The notes below the pieces were generated by a model. It was given only the letters and a program-made list of their open reading frames with translations. It had not been told where the DNA came from and did no database searches. A DNA stretch of 64,000 nucleotides. It comes from Diplodia intermedia (taxonomy: Eukaryota > Ascomycota > Dothideomycetes > Botryosphaeriales > Botryosphaeriaceae). The stretch covers positions 310,001 through 374,000 of the forward strand of contig JAKEKT010000006.1 of the NCBI GenBank assembly GCA_021495925.1. Reading direction: 5' to 3'. Shown here piece after piece: positions 9,601 to 20,929 of the stretch. Position 1 is the stretch's first letter. Each line of letters begins with the position of its first letter. A program made the position numbers and the translations under genes.

Positions 9601-12600
9601 TGTCCTCGACAAGACGAGCCTTGTCAGCAGCCTCCTTCTCAAGCTCAGCAATCTTTTCTTGGAGCTGAGCGGTAATGGACTGCATGGCCTCCTTCTCGGT
9701 CTCGATGGCGGCGCGCTTTTCTTGCAGCTCCGTAAGCTGGGCTTGAAGAGTCTCCTGCTCACGCTCGAGTCTGCCGGTCATCTCCTGCTCGATCTCTGCA
9801 ATCTTGGCTTGGTGAGCAGCAGCTTCCTCGGCAGCCTTGAGCCCGGTGAGCTCAAGCTCCTCGACGCGCTTCCTGAGGCGCTCCTCGGACTCAGACGAGG
9901 CGTTGGCATTTTCGGCCTTCAGCTCCTCGTAAGCAGCGCGCTGGGCCTCCATCCGACGGTTGGCCTCAGCAGTCTCCTCCTCCAGTTCCTGGAGCTTGTC
10001 GTGGAAAGCCTTGCTCTCAGCCTTGGCGTGCTCCAAGTCCTCGATAGCTTTCTGGCGAACCTCATCCATGGTGTTGTCCAGCTCAACGGTGCGCATCTTA
10101 GATTGCTCGTACTCCTTCTGCAGGTCGTCGAACTGCTGAGCCTTCTCGGCCATGCTGTCCTGGGCAGCCTTGACGGTCTCCTGGAAAGCATCGAGCTGGG
10201 TGGTGAGGCTCTCGTTATCCTCCCTAGCCTTGACAAGAGCTGCCTGAGCCTCGTTGTAGTCATCGAGAAGCTTCTGGGCACGCTCGCCAGCCTCACGCTC
10301 GATGGTGGCGATCTTCTCCTGGTAGCTGGCAACCTCGGTCTTCTCCTTTGCGAGATCCTCTGAAAGCCTCATAGCCTCGGCTTCAGCGGCAGCGACCTTC
10401 TCGGCAGCCTCCTTCCTGACCTGCTCAACGATCTCATCAAGTTCAGACTGGGACTTGAGAGCGCCACGCTCTTCACCAAGTTTCTCGAGGTCCTCGTGGA
10501 GCTTCAGCTTCTCAGCCTCAGCAGCGGCAAGGCTCTCGGCAGCATCCTTCTTGACTTGCTCGAGAAGCTCGTCGATTTCTGCCTGAGACTTGAGAGCGCC
10601 GCGCTCCTCCTCGTGCTTCTTGATGTCATCCTGGTGTTTCTGGATTTCCTCCTGAAGCCTCTTAGCCTCGGCTTCGACAGCAGCGACCTTCTCGTCGGCG
10701 TCCTTCTTGGCCTGCTCGAGGAGTTCATCAAGTTCAGATTGAGACTTGAGGGAACCACGCTCTTCTTCGTGCTTCTTGAGGTTCTCTTCAAGCACGCTGA
10801 GCTTCTCGGAATGGTCCTTCTCAGCGGTGACAAGCCTTTCCTCAATGGCGACGATGGCGGCGGCAGCAGTCTCCTGCTCGCCCCTCAGTGTGGCAGCGTG
10901 CTTCTCAGTTGTCTCGGTGGCCTCAACCTTCAGGTCGGAAATTTGCTTCTCCAAAGACTCGATCGTGCTGGTGAGAGCTTCCCGTTCGTCATGCAGCTGC
11001 TTCTGGTACTTCTCCGTCTCGGATTTGAGAGCGGCCACTTCGTCGTTGGAGCCGTCTTTAGCGGATGACACCAAGCTCTCGAGCTCAGTGATCTTCTCAG
11101 CGGCAGACTTCCTTTCAGTCTCGAGTTGTTCCCTAAGGCTATTGACCTCCTCATTGGGGCTATCCTGGGCGGAAGAGAGAAGAGCCTCCAACTCGATGAT
11201 CTTGTCGGCGGCAGTCTTCCTCTCGGTTCCCAACTCTTCCTTGAGGCGACTGGCTTCTTCGGTGAACTCGGCCTTTGCCGAAGAAAGTTGAGTCTCAAGC
11301 TCAATAATCTTATCAGCGGCAGATTGCCTCTCAGCATCAAGCTCCTGCTTAAGGCGAGCGACCTCTTCACCAGAGCCGTCCTTAGCAGACGATAGCTGGG
11401 CTTCGAGTTCTTCGATCTTGTCCGCGGCCGCCTTTCTCTCCGTCTCGAGTTCAGCCTTAGCGCGGCTCACTTCGTCGCTGGTGCTTTCCTTGGAGGCTGT
11501 GAGCTCGGACTCGAGTTGGCTGATTTTGTCGGCGGCAGCATTCCTCTCGGCCGCGAGCTGCTCGTTGAGCGACTTGACTTCGTCGCCAGAGTTATCTCTA
11601 GCGGCTGACAGGTCCGACTCGAGTTGAGAGATCTTCTCAGAAGTCGACTTCTTCTCGGCCTCCAGTTCATCGGTGAGACGGGCGACCTCGTCGTTGGCGT
11701 TGTTCTTTGCGGTGGCCAACTCGGTCTCAAGCTGGGAGATCTTTTCGGTTGACTGCTTCATCTCTTCCTGAATCTCCTTGAGGCGGTTGACTTGATCATC
11801 GGAGCTACCGCTGGCGGCCTTGAGATCCTGCTCGAGCTGCTCAACGCGCTCATCTGCGAGCTTCTTCTGAGACTCGAGAGCTTCCTGGAGGTTCTTGACG
11901 TTGGAAAGTTCTTGCTCAAGCTGCTTGAGTTGTTCGGTGGAAGAAGTCCTCAGGGCCTCAAGTTCCTCCTCGAGGTGCTTGGTCTTCTCAACTGCGAGGC
12001 GCTTCTCTTCCTCAACCGTCTTCTCGCGCTCCTCAAGCTCGACGGAGGCGCGCTCAAGTTCTTTCTGTAGCTCCTCGAGGGTGTTGTTGAGATCTTCGTT
12101 CTCCTCGCTGACCTTCGAAGTCTCGTCTTTGGACAGCTCGAGGCGCTGCTTAACGTCCTCAAGCTCAACAGCCTTGACCTTAAGTTCCTCGTTCCGGCGG
12201 CGAATATCTTCCGTCTGAGTCTCCCAGTTGGAGTTGGCGGAATCCAGAGCAGAGCTGTGGTCCTCTCGTGCGCGTTCCAGATCTTTCAGAGCCTCGGATG
12301 CCTTGACATCGGCCGCCTCCTTGTCAGCCTGAAGCTCTTCCATGTTGGCCTCGAGCTCTTGAATTCTGGTCTCGAGGGCCTTCCGTTGCTCAAACTCCCG
12401 AGTGAGATCATGCATGATCTCACCGGCGTCTCGAGAAGCACGGGGTGATCTTACAAGATCATCGGAGGCGGGACCGTCCACTGGTGCCGGCGTCTCGACT
12501 TCTCTGACTGGCTCCGCTTCGGCAACTGAGGGAGCTGACTCTTCCTCGTCATCGGCGGCCTTGGGAGCGGGACTAGAAGCAAAAATGTTAGTCTAGACCT

Positions 12601-13267
12601 CTAACTGGGGTGTGTGAGCAACGTACCTCTCAGGATCTTCTGAGGACTTGGGTGCAGCAGCAGCCTTCTTCGTGTCGATCGATGCCCTGGTGGTTGACAT
12701 CCTTGTACTGGGGCGAGCAGCAGTAGATGTGGGGGGTCTGCTGCTTGTTGTTGACGCACGCGGGGTTGTGCTGGAGGTGGTGGAGGTTCTGGAAGTGGCA
12801 GCGGGGCGCTTCGCTGCTGCAGAGGCGGTGCTCGCCGTGGGAGCAGTGCTTGTGCGGCGGGCAGAGGCAGTCGTGCCCGAGGTTGCAGACGAGCGAGCAG
12901 CCGAAGAAGCGGTACCCGTCGTCGACAACCTCTTCGCCGCTACGCTCGACGGTCTCTTGTCATCGCCGGCCGGGGCCTCGGTGGTGGACCGCCTGGCGCT
13001 CGACGTGGTTGATGTGGCGCCAGGACGCGTGGGAGGCTTGTTGAGAGTGCTGCTGGTCGAGGTGCGCGTAGCCGAGGAAGAGGTCGGTTTCGTGGCAGTC
13101 GAGGTGCGCGAAGTGGCAGGCGTCCGCGAGGTCGACGACGAGATGGTCGAGGTGGGTCGACGCGGGGGAGCAGAAGCACCAGTCTTTGCCGCCGATGCGG
13201 CAGTGCCGGCGACAGAGGACGACTTCCTGTGGGAGGAAGCGGCCTCAGGCTTCTCAGTGTCCGCCAT
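6685..13267 (-). CDS. Giant coiled-coil protein (2128 aa) with basic Ser/Thr/Arg-rich head
   Basis: Four exons: 13267-12627, 12572-7623, 7572-6933 and 6840-6685, all GT-AG and phase-consistent. The start chosen gives MADTEKPEA; the in-frame upstream ATG at 13378 would add 37 unlikely residues. Residues 1 to about 215 are low-complexity Ser/Thr/Ala/Pro with many Arg/Lys, resembling microtubule-lattice-binding heads. From about 265 to 2075 the sequence is almost unbroken heptad coiled coil (Glu, Lys, Leu, Gln, Ala), including seven copies of a 36-residue repeat. The last exon encodes a short conserved tail (IREQVRQLGQLNEELI, then a basic SPRKS motif). Similar fungal proteins carry the loose label 'M protein repeat'. 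Function is unknown; a cytoskeletal or tethering scaffold is inference from architecture only. Confidence 0.85.
10988..11743 (-). repeat. Seven tandem 36-residue (108-bp) coding repeats in the coiled coil
   Basis: Successive units start with K-I-(S/E/I/T)-(Q/E)-L-E and end in an acidic/basic run such as ERKAAAD. Each is exactly 36 residues, so about five heptads plus one residue. Seven units run without a gap; the seventh diverges toward its end. DNA copies differ enough that this is an old internal duplication. A second set of about 50-residue units built on EERG(S/A)LKSQ(S/A)E(L/I)DE lies near 10440-10800. Confidence 0.8.
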
Positions 13268-16200
13268 GGTGGTGGTGGTGGTGGAAGAGCGGTGGAGGAG
13301 CGGCTCTCTGTGCTCTGCTGAGACGGACTTGGTAGTAGTGAGCCCCGCGGCCGCTGAACGTGCGACGCTCGGAAACAATTACAAAGGCTGCGGAGAAGAA
13401 AGAGAAGAGAGGTGCAAGGAGAAGGGGACGCGGCCGCAGAGGAGTTTGGGGGTCGGTGTGGGAACAGCGGCTGCTCTTGTGGGTTGTGCCTTCCACTCTT
13501 TCCAAAAAGACGCGCCGAGTGGTGTCGGCGCGGATGCCGGTCAAGCCCCTGACCGCAAGACGATCACAGCGCCCCTGGCGAACCGGCGCAAGGACGAATG
13601 AGGGGCACCTTCTGGAAGCTCGAACACGTCTGAAGACGGCATTGACTTACACCGCTCTCTGCGGCTTCAACAGACACATGGTGGAGCACCAATGATGCCA
13701 TGGACGTCGGGCCTCTAGCCGCAATCCTCCATCCATCTCCTGCGCATGCACAGAGTCGCGTCGCGCTGCCATTGACGCGCGGGGAGAGCCAAGCAGTTCC
13801 CCAGGCAGATGGCGCCTTGTCGCGTTTGAGGGCCGCATGCGCAGCCATCCCGCCTGGCGTGCTGTTCTTTTCAATATTCACACGTTGCGCCTGTAGACAG
13901 GCCTCCGCGGTGGACAATCAATCCTGTCAGGGCTCGCGTGCATATTTTCCGCGAAGGCGGCGCCACATCCCACAAGCTTTTGGTCCAGCGCGAACGGCGC
14001 GCCCACGACAGCCCCTGTTCTGAGACGCTTCTCACTGCACATCCAGTACGCAGCAACCCAGCATGCCTTATCGAACCTCGCCCCGGGCAGGCACTGGTCG
14101 ACGGCTTGTGTGAAGACGCGCTGGCATGTCCAACGAGCAGAGTCGGACGGCTCCACGGCGGCTTCCCAGCGATGAGGCTGCGCTCTGACCCCAAACCCAC
14201 CCTATCGATTCACATCATGTGTCCCGCCGGCCATGAAGCTATTCAGCGCCTCTCATCCTCTTTTGCGCACACCGCGATGATCTGCAAGCTAACAGCGACG
14301 CCGCGTCACAGTCGCTACCGCGAGCGGTTGGGTTGAATGCCTGACGGAAGAAGAGGTGAAGGGCGAGGGACGATAAGGCCATGGCCAAATCGCCGGGGGC
14401 CCGCTGATCGCACACCGCAATGGGGCGTCCAGCAGGCATCGGAACACGGCCGGGCGAGTGGCATGCAGCAACACCAAACCACCGTCGCCGTGAGTAAGCA
14501 GGATGCAGGCGGCGAAGGCAGCAGAGACACGCCCGCAGCCGTCGGATCACTACGCCTCGCGCAGCAGCAGAGTGCGTTGTCTTTCTCAGGCTCGTTGAGG
14601 TGCGGGACCCGCCGGTGGTCGCGCTGTTTAGGCGGGCTGTGGAGACGGTCTTGCGGGGGCATGGCACGGCTACGAGCACTGTCTCCGACTCCCGCCGCTG
14701 CAGCTGCTCAGCGACAAGGGATGTACATACGACGTCGACGTTGGTACCTTGTTCCTGGGCATGCAACCCAAGAAATAAGAAAAAAAGATGGAGTCTCCGT
14801 TCATGCACATCCCATACGCTATCCCCACGGGTATCGGACTACTTCCTCTTCAACCTCCAAATCGCTCTTTCACATGCGTGTTGCGCCTTTGCACTTCTGC
14901 TTCTGCGACCGCGATCTTCGGATCGATGCCTCTATCTGCAGCAGTCACTTCAAGGTCTCGCGACCTGTGGCACCACATGCCACTTTCATGCCAAGCGCCG
15001 GCAACCCAATGCTCGGACGCCTGGATCAGCAAATGAGGTGCTGAAGAAAAAACAAGAAGTGGGGGAACAAGCGTAAGCCCAAAACGCACGTACGCCCTCC
15101 CGCCCAGCGCGCTGCTCGTAAAGCTTCAACAAGGCAGGGAAAGACAGTCGGCGTCGGCCTCACGTCCGCGCTGCGCTTCGACTGCCGGGCTAGCCCAGCG
15201 CAGGGGTTGGAAGTGGGGAAGACGGCGCCTTTTTTTCGTGTGCAGGCCACGGCCTCGTTCCTTCCCGCTCACCCCCGAAAGGCGGTCGCAGAGGCGGCCC
15301 CAGCGCGAATCGCCGGTCGGGCAGGGAGGTTGGTGCGTCGGCACCGTGGCCACGTCTTTTCGCACGGCTTGCCGATGCTGCGTATTGGTGACCACTGCCG
15401 AACGAGTGCAACTGCCTTCGCAGTAGGGCTGTTAGCTCCATATGATACATCAGCCCGTTGAAAGCCCCGAGAATGTTCTCGAACGCAGCTGCAACCAGCA
15501 AAGGGAATCTCCGAATCGCCCGCTCGCCATTTCTTGGGTCCCTTCTGTCGACGTGGACGTGAAAAGACCCTTGGATTAGCGCACGCGAAAGGTCCCTGAT
15601 AAAAGGCCTTTCGTCGCGGCCGTCAACAATCTCGCTCCGGCCGCCCGAACGCGTCACTGCTGTGCTGTGTAGGTACGACGGTACGGCCCGGGGGCTGAGA
15701 ACGGACCCCCTCCAACTGCCAACCAACCCACCAACCAACTGCGGTCATCATAGCGCGGGATGGGGACTGCAGCTGTCCGCCCTGTTTGCCGGGTCTCACC
15801 TGTTCCCCATTGCCCGTCGCTGCTGACAGGAAAGAAGGCTAATCTCCACATCCCACCCGTCGCTTAACGCGGACGCCCTCCCTGTCAAATCGCCCTTCAT
15901 CTTCATGCGTGCAGAGCAAAGGAACTGCCCGCCCCATCCGATTCATCCATTCCGCATCAATCAATGTCTTGGAAAAGTTGGCAGAAAAGGTTCTCGTTGC
16001 GTCATCGCGGATACCCACGGTGCCAACGATGCCGCGCGAACACTGAGCCCCCTCACGGCCCTTCGCCATCGTATCTTCCGCCCCCGTAAGCGCGCGCCAA
16101 AGAGCACAGTGGGATCGATTATTGAAAAAGAGAGAATGGACAAAGACTCGGCTCGCTTGCAACCTGTGCATGGGCATTCCAGAGCCAAACCACTACAATT

Positions 16201-18224
16201 GGCACAAAAAGTACCGGCATATCGGAAATATGCGCATCTGACCACGCACAACAACAACACTCGACCAATAAGCAAAATACGTCCGGGCCGGGGCTGAGAT
16301 GCCGGCCTTCCTTCTCTCTGCTCAGCCTCAAAGGCGAAGTATGTTCACGATAAGCTTTCAACTGCAATACTAGATCTAGCCTAAGCAGAAGCGAGCTGCT
16401 CTAGCCTCTTTTCACTTCCCCCCCCTTTTTTTTTCTTTCTCACCTAGTGTTTCGAAGCTACCATGGTTGTTTATACCGTAGTGTGCGTAGGGCTACTAGC
16501 AGAGCCTTTCCTCAAGAAAGCTTAAGCGTCATGCACCTAGTCACGCATCGGCTTACGCCCGCGCGCCGAAGGAAGTATGGGATGAGATAAGATCGGGGCT
16601 CGGATTGGAGCAAGGGAAGGGCAACAGAAGAAGAGTACGTACCGCTGGCAATAGCTCGTGCATTAGTGTTGGCCGGCTAAGCAGAGCCCAAAGCAAAAGC
16701 CGAAAAAGGTCTTTGTCTCCACTACATCATAATTGCTCTACACAACACAGTCAGCGTCTAAGTCTCCGGCGGGGAGGCTGCGGTTACGTACGTTCCTGCC
16801 CTCTTAATCTGCAGGCGAGAGTATGTCGTAAACCACCGGGAATAAAGAAGAGAGCGGCGGTGGTGTGCTACGGATCAGCACGTAGCATTTCCCGGCCCAC
16901 TCGAGCCAGTCCCCAAAAGCTCAGGTAGATCTCGCTCGGTTCAAGCGTGAATAAAACTTCGCATGGTCATCGTTACCAGGAAGATCATAAGGGGAGACAC
17001 GCGCCAGAAGGGAGCACGAGCGAAGGACCCCTCGTATGAACCGAGCCGACATGCTCTTCCTGTTCGAGCTGACGCACTTGCTAATGAAAATGCCCGCCGC
17101 CTCGGCCGAGACCAATGGAAAATTGAGATCTCTGTTCTCACGCGTGATAGCGCGGCAGTGAAGGCAGGAAGCAACGGAAATCGGACAAAGCAAATGAGTA
17201 AAACAGGCCTTGAAATTTATGAATGAATCACGAAGTGTCCTGTACCCGTATACCTACGCTTTTCTTTGTATGAAAAGTTTACCGGACCATTTTCCCTGTT
17301 ATGGTAATAAGAAACCAAGCACCAAGATTCAAAAGTTCAAATGACAGCTCGCACGCTTGTGTCGATGTCCAACAGACCAGTAGTAGAAGAGCAATTCATC
17401 CAAAAGTGAGAGGGAAAGGCAGAGAAGAAGGGAAACGAAGAGAAAGGTCAAAAGGAAGAAACGCCAACGCATGCCTCGCCATGGCTCCTTGCCACTACTA
17501 AGCGCGAGCCAGGATATCTCTTTCGTCAAGAAACAACAATCCAGACCGCATACGCGAATGAAAACTGCACCGCAGTCTCGAGGCGCAAATAGAAGAAGAC
17601 AAAGCAAGAACCACCAAATGTGGGCAAGTGACCGGCATATCATCTGCTTCACCTGCACATCCAGTGTACCGTGATCAGTGCCACCCATCTTTCCCAATCA
17701 CCACCAGATAAAAAACTTTATTTGTGTGCCAGCCAGCCGGGGTTCCCACTTCTTGGGCCCATGTCCTACCGTTTTGAACTGCAGTCGAAGCCGAACCTAT
17801 CCAGCAGTGGAAGAAAAAGACCCTTATCGTAGTGAAAAAAAAAGAGCAAGAAAAGCAGAGCAAATGCCTAAATGGATCATAATCCCCAGCCCCCGCTCTC
17901 ATAACTAAGGCCCGCAGTCTGGAACCGGCATAGCACTGATGCGGCTACCCCAGCCGCCGCCGAATCGATGAGGGCCATGGAAGAGAAGATTCGCTCAGAT
18001 GCCAGAGAGGCTTTCGCGGAAGGTCGTTGTTGGTGGGTATCCGTATACGCTGTCGCAATGACGCGAATGCTGCACAACTAGACGCGGAAAGGTCGAATCG
18101 CTCCATAAAATTCGTTGAGGTCTTCATAGTGCGGTATCGTGCTCGCAATTCGGCTCAATATGCATCACGCTCTAGTAAACAAAATGATTAGATGAGCTCC
18201 GCCTCAGGGTTGGCTCAGGGCAAG
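13268..18224. other. Long region without recognisable gene (about 5.0 kb)
   Basis: It lies between the start of the coiled-coil gene and the stop of the PAK kinase gene. Open frames up to about 235 codons occur on both strands but overlap each other, have arbitrary composition and show no domain, signal peptide or spliceable continuation I could follow. Base composition shifts from GC-rich (13.3-15.9 kb) to more AT-rich (16.3-18.2 kb). It may hold long UTRs, non-coding RNA or regulatory DNA; nothing specific can be claimed. No tRNA was found. Confidence 0.5.
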
Positions 18225-20929
18225 CTAAGCGCCGCCCTTCTTGCGGCGCTCTTCAGCGCGAGCCTGTCTAGCGGCCTTAACCAGAGGCGCGAGCGTGGCC
18301 AGGGGCTCAGCAGTCTGAATGAACGGGTGCTTTGAAAAAGTCAGCAGTCGCCACAAGAGTTTAGACCTTCAACGCTTACAGTGAGCAGATCGTGCGCGCT
18401 TGCACGCTTGTCAGGTTCGACCTTCAGGGCGAACGCAAGGAAATCTTTGAACACAGGCGTGAGCTGGTGCTCCTCCTTAATGGCAGGAGTACCGTTGGTC
18501 GCAATGAGCCAAAGAGCGCGGAGGGGAGACTCGTTCAGGTACGGAGGCTCTCCCTCAATCATCTCGATGGCCATGATGCCTAGCGACCAGATGTCAACCT
18601 TCCGGCCGTATTCCTTCCTTGTGACAACCTCCGGAGCCATCCAGTACGGCGTGCCGACCATAGTGGTCCTCTTCCGCTCGGATTCGTTGATCTGCGCGCA
18701 GAAACCGAAATCCGTGAGCTTGATGTTACCCTCCATAGACAGCAGAATGTTATCCGACTTGATATCACGGTGGATGACGCCCTTCGAGTGCAGGTGTTGG
18801 AGGCCGCAGAGAACCTGTCAGAGTTAGTTCACTTCCGCGGAAGCCGAAAGGAAAGGGTCAAATTGGCTGGAGAAGGCCTTACCTCGCGGGAAACAGCAGC
18901 AATTTGGCCCTCGCTCATGATGTTGAAGGTTACGACATCTGTCAACGAACCTCCCTCCATGTACTCCATCACCACCCAGAGATCACCCTTGACCAGGAAG
19001 GAGTCCATAAAGTTGACAATGTTCCGATGCTTGGATTCGCGCATGACCAGGATTTCGTTGATAATCAGATCTTTCTTCGGTTGTTGGTCCAAGTTCATCT
19101 GCTTGATGGCAACGCAACGGTTGCTGCCAACTTGATATGCTGTGAAAACACCACCAGAGGCACCTTGACCAATCTTGTTAAGATTTCTGTACATCGCGGT
19201 GGGGTCTTGAGGGTTGCAGATCGCGTTCAGCCTCTGAATGATATCACTAGGCTGAGCACTTGCCCGTTGCCGCCGTTGACCAGGGCGGCCACCTGGCGGA
19301 GCCGGGCCCATGCGTGGTGCTTGAGTGGGGTGAGGAACATTGTTCGGATCGGTCGCTTGGGCAAACTGCTGCTGCGGATTCGGCGATTGGTAAGGGGGGT
19401 TCTGCTGGTAATGCCGCTGGCTTCGGGTCCGCTCGATCTGGGCTTGCTGACGAGCAATCGATTGCTGAGCCTGGAGCATTGCCTGCTCTTGCTGAGCTTG
19501 GTATTGCTGCGTGGAGCCTTGCGTCGGGGGCGGGCCGTAATTCGTGGGGGCTGCATCCGTGGTCGTATTCGAGCGACTGCGTTGACCGGTTGGCTTAGCG
19601 TAAGCATTCTCATTGGCAATTGGCGAAGCATACGTGATAGGCGAGTGATCCTCGGGCACGCGCTCCATGCCAGCAGGCGCGGGCGGCGCCGGGCGAAGCG
19701 GCATGACCTTGGGCTGCTGTTGCTGGGCCTGCGGCGGCCTGGGTGCCGGACGATGTGGGAGCATATCACCGTTGGCTTGGGGCGACGGAGCCTGCGTCGA
19801 GGCGTGACCTGGGCGGGGGATCGGTGGCGGCGCGCGAGGGTTCTCGAAGGAGTCTTCGGCATTGCGGGGGAAGCGAGGGCTAACGGGAGGGCTCATCAGC
19901 GGCGTCATGCCGCCTGCTTGCTGCGACACGATGTTGCTGCTCGGTTGGGCATGGCCCAGCTTGTCCCAAATGTGTTCGTCGGCGCGGCCCGCCTGGTTCT
20001 CCTGGAAGAAGTTGACGACTTCGACGAGAGCCTCGGGGTGCTGCGTCTGGTCTTGCTCGGTGATACCGTTCGCTTTGAGGATGTTCTGCCATTCTCGCGG
20101 CAATCCCTGCGACAGACGTGTCAGTCAGCTCTGCTGCAAGCGCTACCGGGGAGGTGGATGCGCGCGCATTTCTGCTCGGGGGGGCTGCGCTGTTTATGCA
20201 TTGCAGGCGACTTACCGTGAACTCGCCAGTGTCGTTATCGATCGACACATGGGTGACGTGGAGCGGGTTGGTTGGAGTACTGATGGTAGGACGGCGCGGC
20301 GACCCCACGAGACCGCTCACGAAGTTGGTGAAGCCGGTCTTTGTCTTCTTGAGGGTGTCGGGCCGGGTGAGCTTGGAGGGCTTCACCTCGCCAGAGAAGC
20401 GCTTGTGGTGGTTGTCGTCGGACTTTGCGGGGTTGAGGGTCTCCATCTTGCGACCCAGAGCTGCGAAACTGGCCGACTGTCGGAGGCGTGGGGTGAAGAG
20501 GCGGGCATCCGCCGTCTGCGAGTGCTGCGGGGGCGGCGGGCGCGCGGGCGAGTTGGAAGCCCTCTTGTTCTTGTTTGTGCTGATGGCGTTGATGTTCTGG
20601 TACAGACCCTGGGCGTCGAACGGCGACCCAATGAGCTCGGAGGAGCTCTTCTCGGTGACGGAGCGGCGGGCCTGGCGCTGCTGGTGAGCGTATGCGGAGT
20701 CGTCGACGGCGCTCTGCTGGCGTTCGAGCGAGGAGCTGGACGAGGACGGAAACTCGCCCGTGGGGCTGCGCTGATGGCCGTGACCGAGCGAGTGGAAGTG
20801 CGGGTAAGTCGGGGCGGAGGGAGCGCGGCGTAGCGAGCGGTGGGCGTTGTAGGCGACTGGCGGCGGGGCTTTCTTGGTTAGCCGGCGGTGCTCGCGATGG
20901 TGGTGCTGCGTGCTCGACGGAAGGTCCAT
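18225..20929 (-). CDS. p21-activated (PAK) Ser/Thr kinase, Ste20/Cla4 family
   Basis: Four exons: 20929-20216, 20106-18883, 18814-18380 and 18329-18225, all phase 0, giving 825 residues. The CRIB Cdc42/Rac-binding motif starts near residue 216 (ISTPTNPLHVTHVSID) and runs over the first intron into GLPREWQ. A Pro/Gln-rich linker follows. The C-terminal kinase domain shows the glycine loop GQGASGGV, lysine VAIKQM, catalytic loop HRDIKSDN, DFGFCAQ and MAPEV, and ends with LVKAARQARAEERRKKGGA. It should act as a Cdc42/Rac effector in polarity and MAPK signalling. The C-terminus and the CRIB context resemble filamentous Cla4 proteins. The N-terminal PH domain of Cla4 is not seen in this model, so Ste20-type or a missing upstream exon are alternatives. 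Confidence 0.92.

Noticed and set aside
8120..10363. 747-codon plus-strand open frame
   Set aside because: It lies exactly opposite the coiled-coil gene. Antisense of Glu/Lys/Gln-rich heptads gives Leu/Ser-rich open frames; the translation is Leu-rich with no domain. The minus-strand frame is longer, spliced coherently and has family character.
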